From Sperchopsis tessellata (lineage: Eukaryota; Arthropoda; Insecta; Coleoptera; Hydrophilidae), in assembly GCA_033557685.1 (NCBI GenBank), contig JAWQRN010000131.1, positions 1 through 36,835 on the forward strand: 36,835 bases of DNA, in the 5' to 3' direction. Shown here in pieces: positions 13,301 through 21,463 of the stretch (its first letter is position 1; every line of letters begins with the position of its first letter). The notes beneath the pieces were generated by a model. The model was not told the origin of the DNA. It saw only the letters and a list, made by a program, of their open reading frames with translations, and searched no databases. A program made the position numbers and the translations under genes.

Positions 13301-15284
13301 TCAGATAACGGTTATGAAACAATGATGTGTATTGTCACAAAGCAGACTAAGTTTAAGTCTCTAAAGTAGACACCTTTAAGAATTTTGTATGTATTTATAA
13401 GGTCGCCCTGCCCTTCTTTTGCTAGATTTTCACTTCATACATTAGTTACCTAAGTTCTGGTGGTACTTTTATTACTCTTCGTTGTATAATTTCAAGTAGT
13501 TTGATATCTTTTACAAAGCAGGAACTCCATATGCTATGAGCAAACTCCAATTGTGGTTTTTTACTGCTTTTGTGTATTGCGTTAATAATTTTAAGTGACT
13601 TGTCACAAAAAGCTTTCAGCAAATGATATACTGTGTGTTTGCTAGCTTTATAATTTGTGATACATGTACCACCCATTTCAGATATAGTGCTTTACCATTT
13701 ATAGTGTAGTGATTTGAAAACAGCTAACATTTAGTTCACGATTTAAAGGTACATCTTTAAGAAGTAACACATGTATAACAACCAGCAGAATGAAACTGTC
13801 ACCACAAAAATAATTATACACAAAGTACAATTGGAGCAATATAATAGAAAGTACTTACCTAATGTTCTAAATATTAATATATGCACAGTTTATTGTTAAA
13901 AATAACAACAGTACACTGTTTTGACATACAAGTAAGCATTCAATGTAATTTATATTTTATGACTTACCTTAAAAACTTGATCGGTTTTTGTAAAATCATT
14001 TTGCTTCAAAGCTAATTTTGCTAATGATTCAGGTGGGGATAATAAATATGGCATAATGTTTTTCCATATTTTCTCTGATTTTTTTGAGCCTTCATCGCAA
14101 ATAATTTTTAATCTCCATTCTGTATCAATAATATATTTCTTTAGATTGGAAAATCTTGCACTCTCAGGACTTTGGATATCAAATATATACTTGGAGACGA
14201 TTTCTTCATTTACAGTTTTAAGGAATGAAATTATAAGCGAAACCATATCTTTACTTTCGCAAAAAAAATCTGCATTTTCGCTACTTCCTGGATCAGAATA
14301 TGCTCCATCTTCATATTCAATATGCTTATCCTTCATAAAAAGCAGCACGAATATGTCTTCTAAAATTTCGAGCAGTAAATTAGTTTTCTTTATACTGGCG
14401 ATTCTGTCTTTTGTTTGAAGCAAAGTCTTGTTGACTTTATCTTTAATATCTTGAGTAATTTCACTGTCTTTGTATAACTTAAGGGAATCCAAAACATTAG
14501 ATAATATCATAAAAGCATTGAAATGTTCGAGCTCAGAATAAATGCCTGGATTATCTAGCGATCGATTATATACCGTCTCAATATGTTGTCCACGTTTGGC
14601 TAACAAATCTTCATACTGATCTATATATTTCTCAAATTTCATATCTAAGTGGTAAGACAAGATTTCTAAATAGGTGTGTTTTTTTAAAAAGTTGTCATAG
14701 ATTGATAATGTTTTTTCATTAGTACGTAGGTTATTAATAAACTGGATAAGTTCTACAAATAGCTTTAATTCTAGAATATAAGTCTTTAGAAATGGATCGC
14801 CTACTTCTAAATAAATATCAGGAAGAAGATCTTTTGCTGAAGTTACGTTTAAGTTGGGCTCATTTGTTGCATATATGAGTTTAAGTATTCGGAGTTTATT
14901 AAAGAGTTTTTGTGAAAACTCGGATTCCAGTGAATCATAATTACGTTTGATAATTTCAAGAAACCAGTGTATCTTTTTGTGGTAGCAGAAATCAAAAACG
15001 GTACTTTTATTTGACAAGTTTAATTTCAAAGTTCTCTTCTCATATTCAAGAAATATTACTTTTATTTCTGCCCAATTATTCGCTAATAAACTTAAATAAA
15101 TAACTTCTTTTTTGAGAACTCCCAAATTACAGAGAGTAAAAATCTGGGGAAGTACCAAACTGATAAATTCCAGTTGTTCATCGTGAGTTAAGTGCAATTT
15201 TGCTAAAATATAGTAGATTTCTGGACAAGAACTTTTTTCTTCTGACAGCTCAGATTTTTTTAGTATCTTTTTTAATTCTTCCAT
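3949..15284 (-). CDS. ZFYVE26: Spastizin (FYVE domain protein 26), 5' part of gene
   Basis: This is the gene-level entry. The joined exons are 15284-13968, 5687-4485 and 4353-3949, all in phase 0, about 975 residues, and the gene continues beyond the window. Spastizin works with spatacsin and AP-5 in lysosome reformation and autophagic membrane traffic, and human mutations cause spastic paraplegia SPG15. Recognition rests on ordered matches to the human protein recalled from memory: LLEILEDIFVLLF, then DTEWRLKII, then LLSPPESL followed by QVFKMFSLEGS across the first splice junction, then LIYKKNLIPSDFEPL, and in exon 3 WPANFCLEVI. The PI3P-binding FYVE zinc finger lies further C-terminal in the family and is not in this window. 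The N-terminal arm before SPPESL is about 415 residues, far shorter than in vertebrates. A nested opposite-strand gene and many transposons lie in intron 1. Confidence 0.85.
4485..5687 (-). CDS. ZFYVE26: ZFYVE26 exon 2
   Basis: This exon adds 401 residues (about 440-840). The acceptor is a T-rich tract ending TTTTTTGTAG before ATG at 5687. The donor is AAG|GTAAGT at 4485/4484. It begins MFSLEGSSL, which completes the QVFKMF junction seen in the family. It contains LMKWKIGTETE and, later, LIYKKNLIPSDFEPL and FINSRNWLLGYII, each matching the order in human spastizin as recalled. The ATG at the exon start is an internal Met, not an initiation site. Confidence 0.85.
5688..7046. other. Intronic stretch of ZFYVE26, no gene seen
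   Basis: This is the 3' end of the 8.3-kb intron 1. It is AT-rich, with T-runs and no recognised element. An open frame on the minus strand at 6299-6586 has no recognisable motif or codon pattern and is not called. Confidence 0.5.
7047..7130 (+). repeat. Penelope-type 3' tag (CGAAAC hairpin)
   Basis: The plus strand shows CTAGATGA at 7050-7057, then a short hairpin with GGAA (7059-7062) pairing with TTCC (7070-7073), directly followed by GAAAC (7074-7078) and CTCGGTATATTG. This layout resembles the tag found near the ends of Penelope-like elements and is one insertion away from a hammerhead core (CUGAUGA, stem II, GAAA). Activity is not claimed. Confidence 0.4.
7420..7605 (+). pseudogene. 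CR1-like LINE, C-terminal tail remnant
   Basis: Plus-strand frames show RENFLTNRTMYIWNN and then ATSINSFMNKLDQNLK. This is the usual C-terminal signature of CR1/L2-type LINE ORF2 proteins (FxxNRVxxxWNSLPxxVVxAxSxNxFKxxLD). It is truncated, with no reverse transcriptase attached. It lies just before the first coding exon of the nested gene. Confidence 0.55.
7718..8095 (+). CDS. Nested gene, coding exon 1
   Basis: This exon encodes residues 1-126. The donor is AAG|GTTAGC at 8095/8096, weaker than consensus, and ends in phase 0. It carries the signal-like segment and the acidic stretch SEDDIYSDEDEM, followed by a Lys/Glu-rich helical segment ending DKNGTIK. Confidence 0.68.
7718..10519 (+). CDS. 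Unrecognised type I membrane protein, nested in ZFYVE26 intron 1
   Basis: This is the gene-level entry. The joined exons are 7718-8095, 8703-9009, 9060-9215 and 10329-10519, 343 residues plus TAA. The ATG at 7718 has a good context (GTCAAAATGA) and starts a signal-like segment (hydrophobic residues 8-22). Six N-glycosylation sequons (N29, N122, N159, N189, N193, N219) all lie before the single membrane segment (about 261-275) and none after it, which fits a lumenal or extracellular N-terminus. Right after the membrane come ten cysteines within about 17 residues (C276 to C292), likely sites for acylation or metal binding, then a tail with NPPGVYHTELDG. The ectodomain is charged, acidic at residues 35-47 and helical. 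I do not recognise the family. The frame stays open across all three junctions, which supports a real gene. A 5' non-coding exon is likely, since an acceptor-like TTTCTTCTGTTTCAAG precedes 7678. Confidence 0.7.
8096..8702 (+). other. Intron 1 of nested gene, nothing else seen
   Basis: This 607-bp AT-rich intron begins GTTAGC and ends with ATTATTAG. No repeat or element was recognised in it. Confidence 0.55.
8703..9009 (+). CDS. Nested gene, coding exon 2
   Basis: This exon encodes residues 127-228 plus the first base of codon 229. The acceptor is AAATTATTAG at 8693-8702 and the donor is ATAG|GTATTA at 9009/9010. It is a charged, coiled-coil-like segment (SLKLEKREQILRVQNMT) with four of the six glycosylation sequons, including one at N219 beside Cys220. 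Confidence 0.68.
9060..9215 (+). CDS. Nested gene, coding exon 3 (membrane segment)
   Basis: The preceding intron (9010-9059) is only 50 bp, ending TGTTTTTAG. The exon restores phase (G|GT) and gives residues 229-281. It carries a basic stretch (KKNKQERLILLKK), the hydrophobic segment LAIIWFCVYLVIAIP, then CWCQR. The donor is AGAG|GTAAAT at 9215/9216. Confidence 0.68.
9300..10260 (-). pseudogene. LINE reverse transcriptase and tail remnant
   Basis: Reading the minus strand downward, AVQSLHKDN and FIRTCNN come first. An open block at 10035-9823 follows, where MDDLV stands for the YADD box and PKTKVIMISREQ for the region after it. Near 9640-9600 there is RLQAAVLKFLRRIEDVTRRDR, typical of the C-terminal part of insect LINEs. 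The sequence is split by frameshifts and stops. It sits in intron 3 of the nested gene, on the opposite strand to that gene. Confidence 0.7.
10329..10519 (+). CDS. Nested gene, last coding exon (Cys-rich tail)
   Basis: The acceptor is TATGTTTTGTTTTAAG, ending at 10328. The frame is restored as G|GT, giving residues 281-343 and the TAA stop at 10517-10519. It begins with four consecutive cysteines, then CxxC (FRCKFCRPKERI), and ends in a polar tail. An AATACA at 10524-10529 is a weak polyadenylation candidate. No canonical AATAAA is close. Confidence 0.68.
10520..10994. other. Intergenic AT-rich stretch, nothing seen
   Basis: This lies between the nested gene and the mariner. No element, exon or repeat was recognised. 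Confidence 0.5.
10995..12180 (-). mobile_element. Mos1-like mariner, nearly full span, inactivated
   Basis: This element has both ends. The left terminal repeat begins CCAAGTAAATATGAAAC at 10995. The right end (12152-12180), read inward, gives CCAGGTCTGTAAATATGAAA. TA dinucleotides flank both ends (10993-10994 and 12181-12182), the expected target duplication. It is 1186 bp, a little short for the family. The minus-strand transposase matches the mauritiana subfamily of Drosophila (Mos1), starting MNMSNFVPENYDL at 12021, with HLKKTAAES and SGDFDV. The first catalytic Asp is intact (VTGDEKW, codon at about 11578-11580), the second reads Asn (LLHNNAPSHTA), and the third is intact (APSDYYFF). Frameshifts also break it. 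Confidence 0.9.
11104..12021 (-). pseudogene. Mariner transposase pseudogene
   Basis: The reading frame is broken inside the mariner at 10995-12180. The N-terminal helix-turn-helix half is open at 12021-11773. The middle, including VTGDEKW, is in another frame. The catalytic C-terminal part is open at 11358-11104 and ends out of frame. The Asp-to-Asn change in the second catalytic position would by itself abolish catalysis in a DD34D enzyme. Confidence 0.88.
12560..13105 (-). pseudogene. Penelope-like GIY-YIG fragment
   Basis: In shifting minus-strand frames there is RIIRQIMYSSDYPHDLI, resembling the NNGYP segment after the reverse transcriptase. It is followed by PAFATHIHESGHAHYLENP and NKDRRLNIAKYLEI, which match the C-terminal part of the GIY-YIG nuclease of Penelope-like elements (AFAxHxxExGH). 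Stops interrupt it. It represents a different Penelope family from the tandem pair at 17250-20300. Confidence 0.5.
13300..13676 (-). pseudogene. CR1/Jockey-like LINE C-terminal remnant
   Basis: The minus strand shows QLEFAHSIWSSCFVKDIKLL, then IQRRVIKVPPELR, then broken RATL and HTKFLKVST. These follow the order seen in CR1/L2-type ORF2 C-termini (HLEYAxxVWxPxxxKDIxxLExVQRRATKxxxELR). The frame is open at 13676-13446 and then decays. It lies just downstream of ZFYVE26 exon 1, in its intron. Confidence 0.7.
13677..13949. other. Intronic stretch after ZFYVE26 exon 1
   Basis: AT-rich intronic sequence with no recognised element. The donor of exon 1 lies just to its right. Confidence 0.5.
13968..15284 (-). 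CDS. ZFYVE26: ZFYVE26 exon 1 (N-terminal arm)
   Basis: This exon encodes residues 1-439. The chosen ATG at 15284 (MEELKKIL) has G at -3 and G at +4. The open frame extends six codons further to a GTG at 15302, but there is no upstream ATG before an in-frame stop. The donor is AAG|GTAAGT at 13968/13967, after Lys439. The product is a helical, Leu-rich solenoid-like segment without signal peptide or membrane span. The family's SPPESL motif is at residues 416-421. An additional upstream coding exon is possible but no clear acceptor is visible. Confidence 0.82.
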
Positions 15285-15429
15285 GACTTTTGAAACACAC
15301 ACTTTAACACTAATTATTACACATTAAAATAACTAGAATATTTAAACTGTAAATCAAATTATACTAAAAACACTGATTGGGTTTATTTAATAATAAAATT
15401 TAATTCAAATTTAAATAATACATAAAAAC

Positions 15430-15500
15430 ACTCATCTTAACACACCACGTTGCACGAACTGTCAAAAAACATAACAAAAACAGCTGATGCGTTCTTTATG
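15430..15500 (-). promoter_or_regulatory. Likely ZFYVE26 promoter
   Basis: About 150-200 bp upstream of the start codon is AACAGCTGAT (15479-15488). It matches the AWCAGCTGWT E-box core-promoter motif known from Drosophila (Ohler motif 5), which suits a broadly expressed gene. Nearby on the minus strand is TTTGACAGTTCG. No TATA box stands out. The assignment depends on the exon 1 start being correct. Confidence 0.4.
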
Positions 15501-16780
15501 GCGCATGTGCACTGTACCAGTTTCGAATTTAGCTAGTCCATTGATCTTGTATTGTTTATTGTAGTTCTAATTGTTTATATTATTATTTATAAAATCCAGG
15601 ATTTTTTTTTAATAATCTGCATAATATTAGAGATAATTTATTCGAGGCTTAATCAATATCAACATAACGCGCAATATGAATCTGTTTATTCTGTAGTGTA
15701 GAGCATAAAGATGATATTATATTCTGTGATGTTATCAAAAAATATAATCTATTTCTTCTCAGTAGTATTTAAAGCATACTCGATTTTCCTCTCTCATATC
15801 GTACTGAATATGGAATAGAAAACGAACCTATTAAAATAATGTTTGAAAAAATGCTTCTTCTTCCTCGATGGCGCTACAGCCCATATCGAGCTCTGGCCTC
15901 CACTATACTTCGCCTCCAAACATCTCGGTTCGTCGATACCCTTCTCCAGTTTCTTATCCCCAGCAACTTCTCGGCGTTTCCCACACCTTCTTAAAATATT
16001 TAAATAAGTGTTGTGCTTTGTAGAAAATATATTTTATAAAACATATGTACAGGGTTAAGAGTAACATTTTACAAATTCTATTTATAAATTGAATTAAAAT
16101 TAATTTTCAAAACCACCTGATAACGCGGCACTACCAATATGATGAAGTAATTGTGTTAAATTTTAAAATTATTAAAATGATTCTGCATAATTTGAACGAT
16201 TGATACTAAATTCGATAAAACTGCATTTTTAAAATATTTTGCGTGCTGCTTCAAAGTCGAGAAGCTAAAATAACTTCTTCTTCTTCTTTTGTCAGTTAGT
16301 GATCTCTCTGTAAAGCCACAAAGGAAGCTTTGAATTGTAATACTTAAATCTACTTTACACGTGGAAGGATGAAATATAACACTAAATACACATTCCATAT
16401 CATATATTCTTGGTTGAGTAAGGATTAATGAGATGTTACAATTAACACTAAATGGACACACGTACAGATGAACCTCCTCGCCATATGGTGTCTTAAACGG
16501 AAGTCCAAAATAACGTGTCACAAGTGAAAGTTTGGAACATTATTTTATTATCTGCTGTTTTAGACAAATGATATTAAAATTTTTTTCTTATCCAAAATTT
16601 CGATGCTTTTTCCATATCATTAATCGAAGTCAGGAATGGAAGCAGCCAGGAGAAGAGCAAAGTTATTTATAAAAGGAAACATCATGTACAACTCTGGAGG
16701 CTCTTCGCAGGGCCTAAAATACCTCAACGAGGAAATTTAAATTCTCTATCTGGAAAAAATTTCGTCGAAATAGCGACAGT
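15500..16780. other. Upstream intergenic stretch, mostly unrecognised
   Basis: No gene is supported here. At 15850-15990 there is a GC-richer block, CTTCTTCTTCCTCGATGGCG followed by CTACAGCCC and CTGGCCTCC. It looks like a dispersed insect repeat 3' end, but I cannot name it. A minus-strand open frame at 16156-16521 has no recognisable motif and probably arose by chance. Confidence 0.4.
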
Positions 16781-16910
16781 TAATATTGCCCGAAGGAACA
16801 AACGAATCTGCTGCCTTAAACCTCATCCAAAATGTAGAGATTTTATGGAGTAAGATACCTCAAGAAAATATTAATCACCTCATCATATTCATACATAGTA
16901 GACGTTTTAA
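16780..16910 (+). pseudogene. Possible Tc1-like transposase tail
   Basis: The plus-strand frame reads ALNLIQNVEILWSKIPQENI, then NHLI. This resembles the Tc1 C-terminal SPDLNPIENxW and EWxxIPQExINxLI blocks fused by a deletion. It is very short and degraded, so the call is tentative. Confidence 0.35.
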
Positions 16911-17249
16911 GCTAAGCAGAATAGCTCTAAGCATTATTAAGGTAAAACTATTTATATATGAAGAGTGTTTCCGGGTAGAAACTGTCTAGAGGTTCTGAAA
17001 AGTACATTCCGTTTAACTGACATTTTCAAGGCGAATTTGTTTTTTCGACGAATTAACTCCACATACTTTAACTATATAAACATAGGCTGGAGTAGGGGAT
17101 GCGCACTAGGACGGCACAGTTTTATTTCGATAGACATTTTCAAGCGTAAGATAGAAATAAGCAAGGGGGTCCACCAAGTGATTGAAAACCATTATCCCTA
17201 TTAATGTTAATGGGGCGATTATAAACCTCTATGGTTTCATCTCAGGAGT

Positions 17250-18280
17250 ATTTTTTACAGCGATAGGTGCATTTCTGAAAAGTTTTATCGATCGTTTAAT
17301 ATCCAATAAATAATATCCATTGGATAATAGCGTATCGGTGACTGTACACAATACCTGGTAAAGTACAAATGTATCACACATAAATTAATTACTGATATTT
17401 TCTAAGAGAGGTAAATATGTAACAATGCATGAAGGTACCTATTGGTATGGATGGGCTTACCAAAAACATAATGAAGAAATGAACTACCAGATATATGTTT
17501 CAACAATATGTCTAAGAACGGAAGGGATGTTTATTTTTGTGATTAAAGAAGTCTCCTAGTTATTTTTTTCCCATATAACGAATGTGTCATCCACGTAACG
17601 CAACTAGCATTTGAGATTCATATCGAATAACGATAATTTTGATTGTTCAAAAGTTTCCATAGAACTATCGGCAACAAAGGGACAATTCATCGTATATCCA
17701 GAAGTTCTGCTAGCGCCGCAACATATTGAGGTGGATCCTTCCTTCTCAATAAATCTTTGATAGTGTTAATAGCTGGAGTACTACTGAAAAGAGACTCTGC
17801 ATCGAAGCTGGTCATTAAGTCTGTGGGAGCTAATGTTATATTAGAAATCTGTTTCAGAAAATGAGAAGAGTTTCGAATATGGGATTCGAATAGTCCTATG
17901 AATTTGCAAAGTAACGCGGTGAGGAATCGTAAAAATTTGTTTATGGGAGACACCAAAAATCGGGCGAAGAGAATTAAAGGTCTATGTACCTTAGATAGAT
18001 CACATAGATATTCGAGAATCGTGGGGAATGATCTTCTGCATTTGTGGATAGATTTTTGATGATTTTCGTGACCTATTCTCCTTCTTTCGATGTAGGGTAG
18101 GACGTAGATGTTATTATTTGGAAGTACCCTAAAGAAGATCTACTACCTTGAAATCATACATTTGAAGAATCCTGATAACAGAATTGCTCTTATCCGCCGA
18201 CATGACAAAATCGACTCATTGCTTTTGAGTTCCCTTAAACAATAGGCACGTTTGTTATGTGGTCGTTTCTTATTATAGGA
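17250..18280 (-). pseudogene. Penelope-like element, downstream copy of a tandem pair
   Basis: Minus-strand pieces in order: LRELKSNESI, then ADKSNSVI in a shifted frame, the upstream conserved box of Penelope reverse transcriptases. Next are HIRNSSHFLKQISNI and APTDLMTSFDAESLF (open at 17956-17687), matching NSxxFIxxI and the SFDVxSLFT catalytic box A. Then comes RYVDDTFVIW with the catalytic YVDD at 17597-17586, and near 17300 LLSNGYYLLDIKRSIK. Frameshifts and stops show it is dead. It lies directly after, and in the same orientation as, the copy at 18290-20300. Confidence 0.72.
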
Positions 18281-18289
18281 AAATAATTA

Positions 18290-18757
18290 GATGACTGGGC
18301 GAGGATTGTAAAATTTCTTGAAGATAATTTCGTGACCTAATTCCAATGTATGTTCCGCTAATGGGAATATTGCAAACTGGTTGAGACGACGTTGCCATTC
18401 ATATTCTCTGCAGCTCCGTTAAGTCTAACCAATGGACATTAGGCATCATAGATTTCGCTGATTTTCATTAAATGGCAGAAAATGCATGCATAGTCAATGA
18501 TATTCAGGTTCTGGCTTGGCAGAGTGGGATTTTTAAAACGATATTTGGCTGTTTGTATAATCGAAGTTTTGAAAGCTCTGTAGAGTAAAAAATTTACTAC
18601 TGGTCAATTATGTGAGGGGTAGTGTAAATATGTGGCATAGAGGCCTATCAACTAGAATGTCCAAGAAGGGGATTGCACCAGAATGTTCATCTTCCATCGT
18701 AAAACTAAATATCGGTGTGGTGGCTATTAATGTGTTGTAGGAGTCTCCAACTATGAG
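18290..18757 (-). pseudogene. Penelope-like element, upstream copy, C-terminal part
   Basis: The minus strand gives FTMEDEHSGAIPFLDILVD, the conserved box after YVDD in Penelope reverse transcriptases, then LAEHTLELGHEIIFKKFYNP, the C-terminal signature of its GIY-YIG nuclease. It is the continuation of 19480-20300, cut apart by the hAT-like insertion at 18766-19479. Confidence 0.65.
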
Positions 18758-18765
18758 GTCTTACC

Positions 18766-19479
18766 CAAAGATATTATACATATACATAGATGAGCCATTC
18801 GGCTCAAATATTGCGCATTTTGCGCTTAGTTGCTGATATTAGCAAATGTTTCTAAATCACCGTGTGTAACTGTTTACATGAAGAATCGCCACTTGAAGAA
18901 TGTATTTTCATAACTCATGCAATTAACTGGATTTATACTTATAAGAGAAGTATACTATATGTAAATGGACTGGTAGCCACAGTATTGAACTTTTGTTGAG
19001 TCATTTTTTATTCTTTTTTGTACAAGTCTAATTAATGATCTACAGATTCATACTTAAATAAAAAGAAATTCCAACAGCGATGTTCTAAAATCAATTATAT
19101 TTAAAGTAACTATTGAAAATATTTATTTAACCGAATGGACTCATAATGGTAACAAATTGTGGTAGCTTATATTAGGTGATCTGAAGGAATAAAAGTCAAA
19201 CTGAATTTAGAAGTCGGTCCCTAAGTTATTAACAATGGATTCAAAAAAATAATTTATTTATAATTAAAAAGTTAAAACAACCACAAACAACCTTGATATT
19301 GAAATAAAAACAGTTTAATAAAATGTATATCTGATGTGACGCCTACCTGCGCAAGCGAGAAGTTATAAAAGTTTGAGGTAAACTGATTACCCGCATCCAC
19401 CCGCTGTGACACTATTTATGTAGGCCACACACAGTGGTATATAGGGAAAGCTGTATCTATTCTATGTATAATATCTTTA
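18766..19479. mobile_element. Small hAT-like non-autonomous element (MITE)
   Basis: This 714-bp insert has inverted ends AAAGATATTATACATA (18767-18782) and its exact complement (19463-19478). One further outer base on each side gives YA ends, as in hAT elements. It is flanked by near-identical 8-bp direct repeats, GTCTTACC (18758-18765) and GTCATACC (19480-19487), the expected hAT target-duplication size. It splits a Penelope-like reverse transcriptase between its YVDD box and the FLDILV box, which confirms the boundaries independently. No transposase coding sequence was seen inside. Confidence 0.82.
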
Positions 19480-20300
19480 GTCATACCAAAAATGTGTCAT
19501 CCACACATCTCAACCAACATTTTGGTTTCAGGGGGCCGATGTGAATGCTTTTTCTTCGAAAGCTTCAATTAAAATGTTTGCGATAACCGTGGAGAGCGGG
19601 GGCCTCAGAATATTGTCCATAGTACTCGCAGAGAGAAAATAAAATATGTGAAACTTTATTAGGTTGGCTATTGTGACTGGGAGAGTCATGCTGACCAGCA
19701 GCTGGACAGAAATCTCCGTGAATAGAGAAATTACATCGAAGGTAACAAGTAGATCGTTCTTGGTTAGAACCATATTAGAAATCTTCTCGATGAAATAGGC
19801 GAAGTTCTTGATGTACGGTGACGACGTTCTTATAAATTGGTTGAGATGGTGAGTGAGCAGTTTGGCGAGCTGGTAGGTGGGAGATTCATAGAACTTACAT
19901 TAGTTTTAGTGGAACGCCAGGTTTGTGGATCTGCGGGAAATTGTAAATTCTAGGGGTATGAGAATCATGAGGCAAAACAGACTTCTGCTTATTCGGGTCG
20001 AGATGTGATTTTTGAATTCTAGATCCATTATGATAGTTGCGTTTTCCTTGTCCGCAGAGAAGATAGAAAAATCGGAGTTATTCTTGAGGCGTTTTAGAGC
20101 CAAACGTTAATGTCTGGGTAGATTCTGTAGTGGGGGCTTGGCCTTTTCAATAATGCTACCAATATTATGCTTAAAACAATTTGCTAACTCCTTGGGTAGT
20201 TTACGAACAGCGGATTCGACATTACAAACAATTTCTTCAATAGGAATGTTTCTGGGCTGGGGAGATGCGAAATAACAACCTTCTCATCTGTGTAGAGGGC
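19480..20300 (-). pseudogene. Penelope-like element, upstream copy, N-terminal and RT part
   Basis: Minus-strand order: PRNIPIEEIVCNVESAVRKL, then KAKPPLQNL, ALKRLKNNSDFSIFSADKEN (open at 20103-19906), NDLLVTFDVISLFTEI, then PPLSTVIANILIEAFEEKA (open at 19773-19528), and CVDDTFLVW with the catalytic box at 19507-19496, Tyr changed to Cys. These match, in order, the domains of Penelope-like reverse transcriptases. The frame is broken by several shifts. Coding resumes at 18757 beyond the hAT-like insertion. Confidence 0.75.
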
Positions 20301-20340
20301 GTTAGAAGATATATTGACCACCAGTTTTTCTAATTCTGGC

Positions 20341-20594
20341 TGTTGTGAATCTGTCAAATTTTCAATATATATTTTAATTATAATCTTTATGTTTTCAATT
20401 TATCGCACCCTAGCGCCATCCTTTAGAGGATTTAGTAACTTTCGCGTAGTTCCCTTTTTGCCCACGTTGAGCAGCCTGTGTCGGTTTTCTGTATCCGTGA
20501 CACCAAGAATAACACCACTAGCAAACCAGCATCTTGGGTACCATTGAATCTTTCGTATCGTATGGAAAAAATAATTCAAATCAAAGCAAATCCC
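20341..20594 (+). repeat. BEL/Pao 5' LTR
   Basis: Starts TGTTGTGAATCTGTC and ends near AAAGCAAATCCC. It is the direct-repeat partner of 21464-21719 and abuts the end of the Penelope-like remnant. Confidence 0.8.
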
Positions 20595-20698
20595 TTCCAA
20601 ATGAGGGTAATTTTATTTTTGTAAATTTATTTATTCGATTACTAGACAATGCTTCTAGAATCCACTTTCAGACAGAAATATGAATATATAGTGGCATG

Positions 20699-21030
20699 CC
20701 AACTTTATCGGAACTTCGGGAGTTTCTTCATAGACAATGTAAAGTATATGAAGCTTCTAAATTAAATTTTGTTAATAGCCCCACGCAAAAAAATAATAAT
20801 TCTTCGTCAAATTATAAAAACTTTTCGCCAGAACTTTTGCATCGCACTTTACTTCTCTCAAATACATTTCAAAATTAATCTACCAATCCTGTAATTAAAT
20901 GCCCTCATTGTAAAGGCGAACATTTCTTAAGCCGCTGTGACATGCTTCGATCGCTTAACCCTCAAGAACGCTACAAAGTTGTAAAATTAGCTAAATTGTG
21001 CCTCAAGACACCTGTTACGAAAATCCATTA
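20699..21030 (+). pseudogene. BEL/Pao Gag C-terminal remnant
   Basis: One frame reads PTLSELREFLHRQCKVYEA, a stop at 20876-20878, then in the same frame a zinc knuckle CPHCKGEHFLSRC (20900-20938, CX2CX4HX4C), followed by LNPQERYKVVKLAKLCL. This order (LPxLxxLxxFL, knuckle, RxxxVKxxxLCLNCL) is typical of BEL/Pao Gag. The ending is truncated. Confidence 0.75.
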
Positions 21031-21179
21031 GCACTACCTATTATTTTCGGGTAAGTGGTAATGTGCAAGGTCGAACATCTTTCGCTCAACAAAGCCCCAT
21101 CACTTTTTTTAATCCGTCTCTGTCTCTTGAAGATACTTTTTGTACATTTCATGAACTAGAAGAACCCACTTTGCTCACC

Positions 21180-21350
21180 CAGATGACGTCCTGGCTGATA
21201 ATCATTTCCTTGAGTTACAAGCTCGTAAAGAAGACGGTCGAAACATAACAAGTTTTCCTTTTCGCACAAGACGCAGTAATATGACAAATGGTTCAATTGG
21301 AGCTTTCACTCGTTATTATCTTTAGAGCCTCGTCTAGCAAAAATCCAAAA
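21180..21350 (+). pseudogene. BEL/Pao Pol fragment (start of RT region)
   Basis: The frame DNHFLELQARKEDGRNI, then SFPFR, GSIGAFTRYYL and, after a frameshift, SLEPRLAKI. It matches the DGRxxVxLPFK...GSSxxxAxRRxxxLExRL segment that begins the BEL reverse transcriptase region. It has been joined by deletions to Gag on the left and to the 3' LTR region on the right. Confidence 0.6.
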
Positions 21351-21463
21351 TTAATTTTTATGGCCTTCTATCGTTAGTTTCGTAGTTATAGTTATTGTTT
21401 TATTCCCAAGTTTGTTTTTCGTTTTGTCTTTACTCTCTCCTGGATGTTTTATGGTGGGGCGTA

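Noticed and set aside
15285..15302. Six extra N-terminal codons for ZFYVE26 exon 1
   Set aside because: They begin with GTG. The first ATG in the frame is at 15284 with a good context.
16156..16521. 121-codon minus-strand open frame as a gene
   Set aside because: No recognisable motif, low-complexity neighbours and no splice or promoter support.
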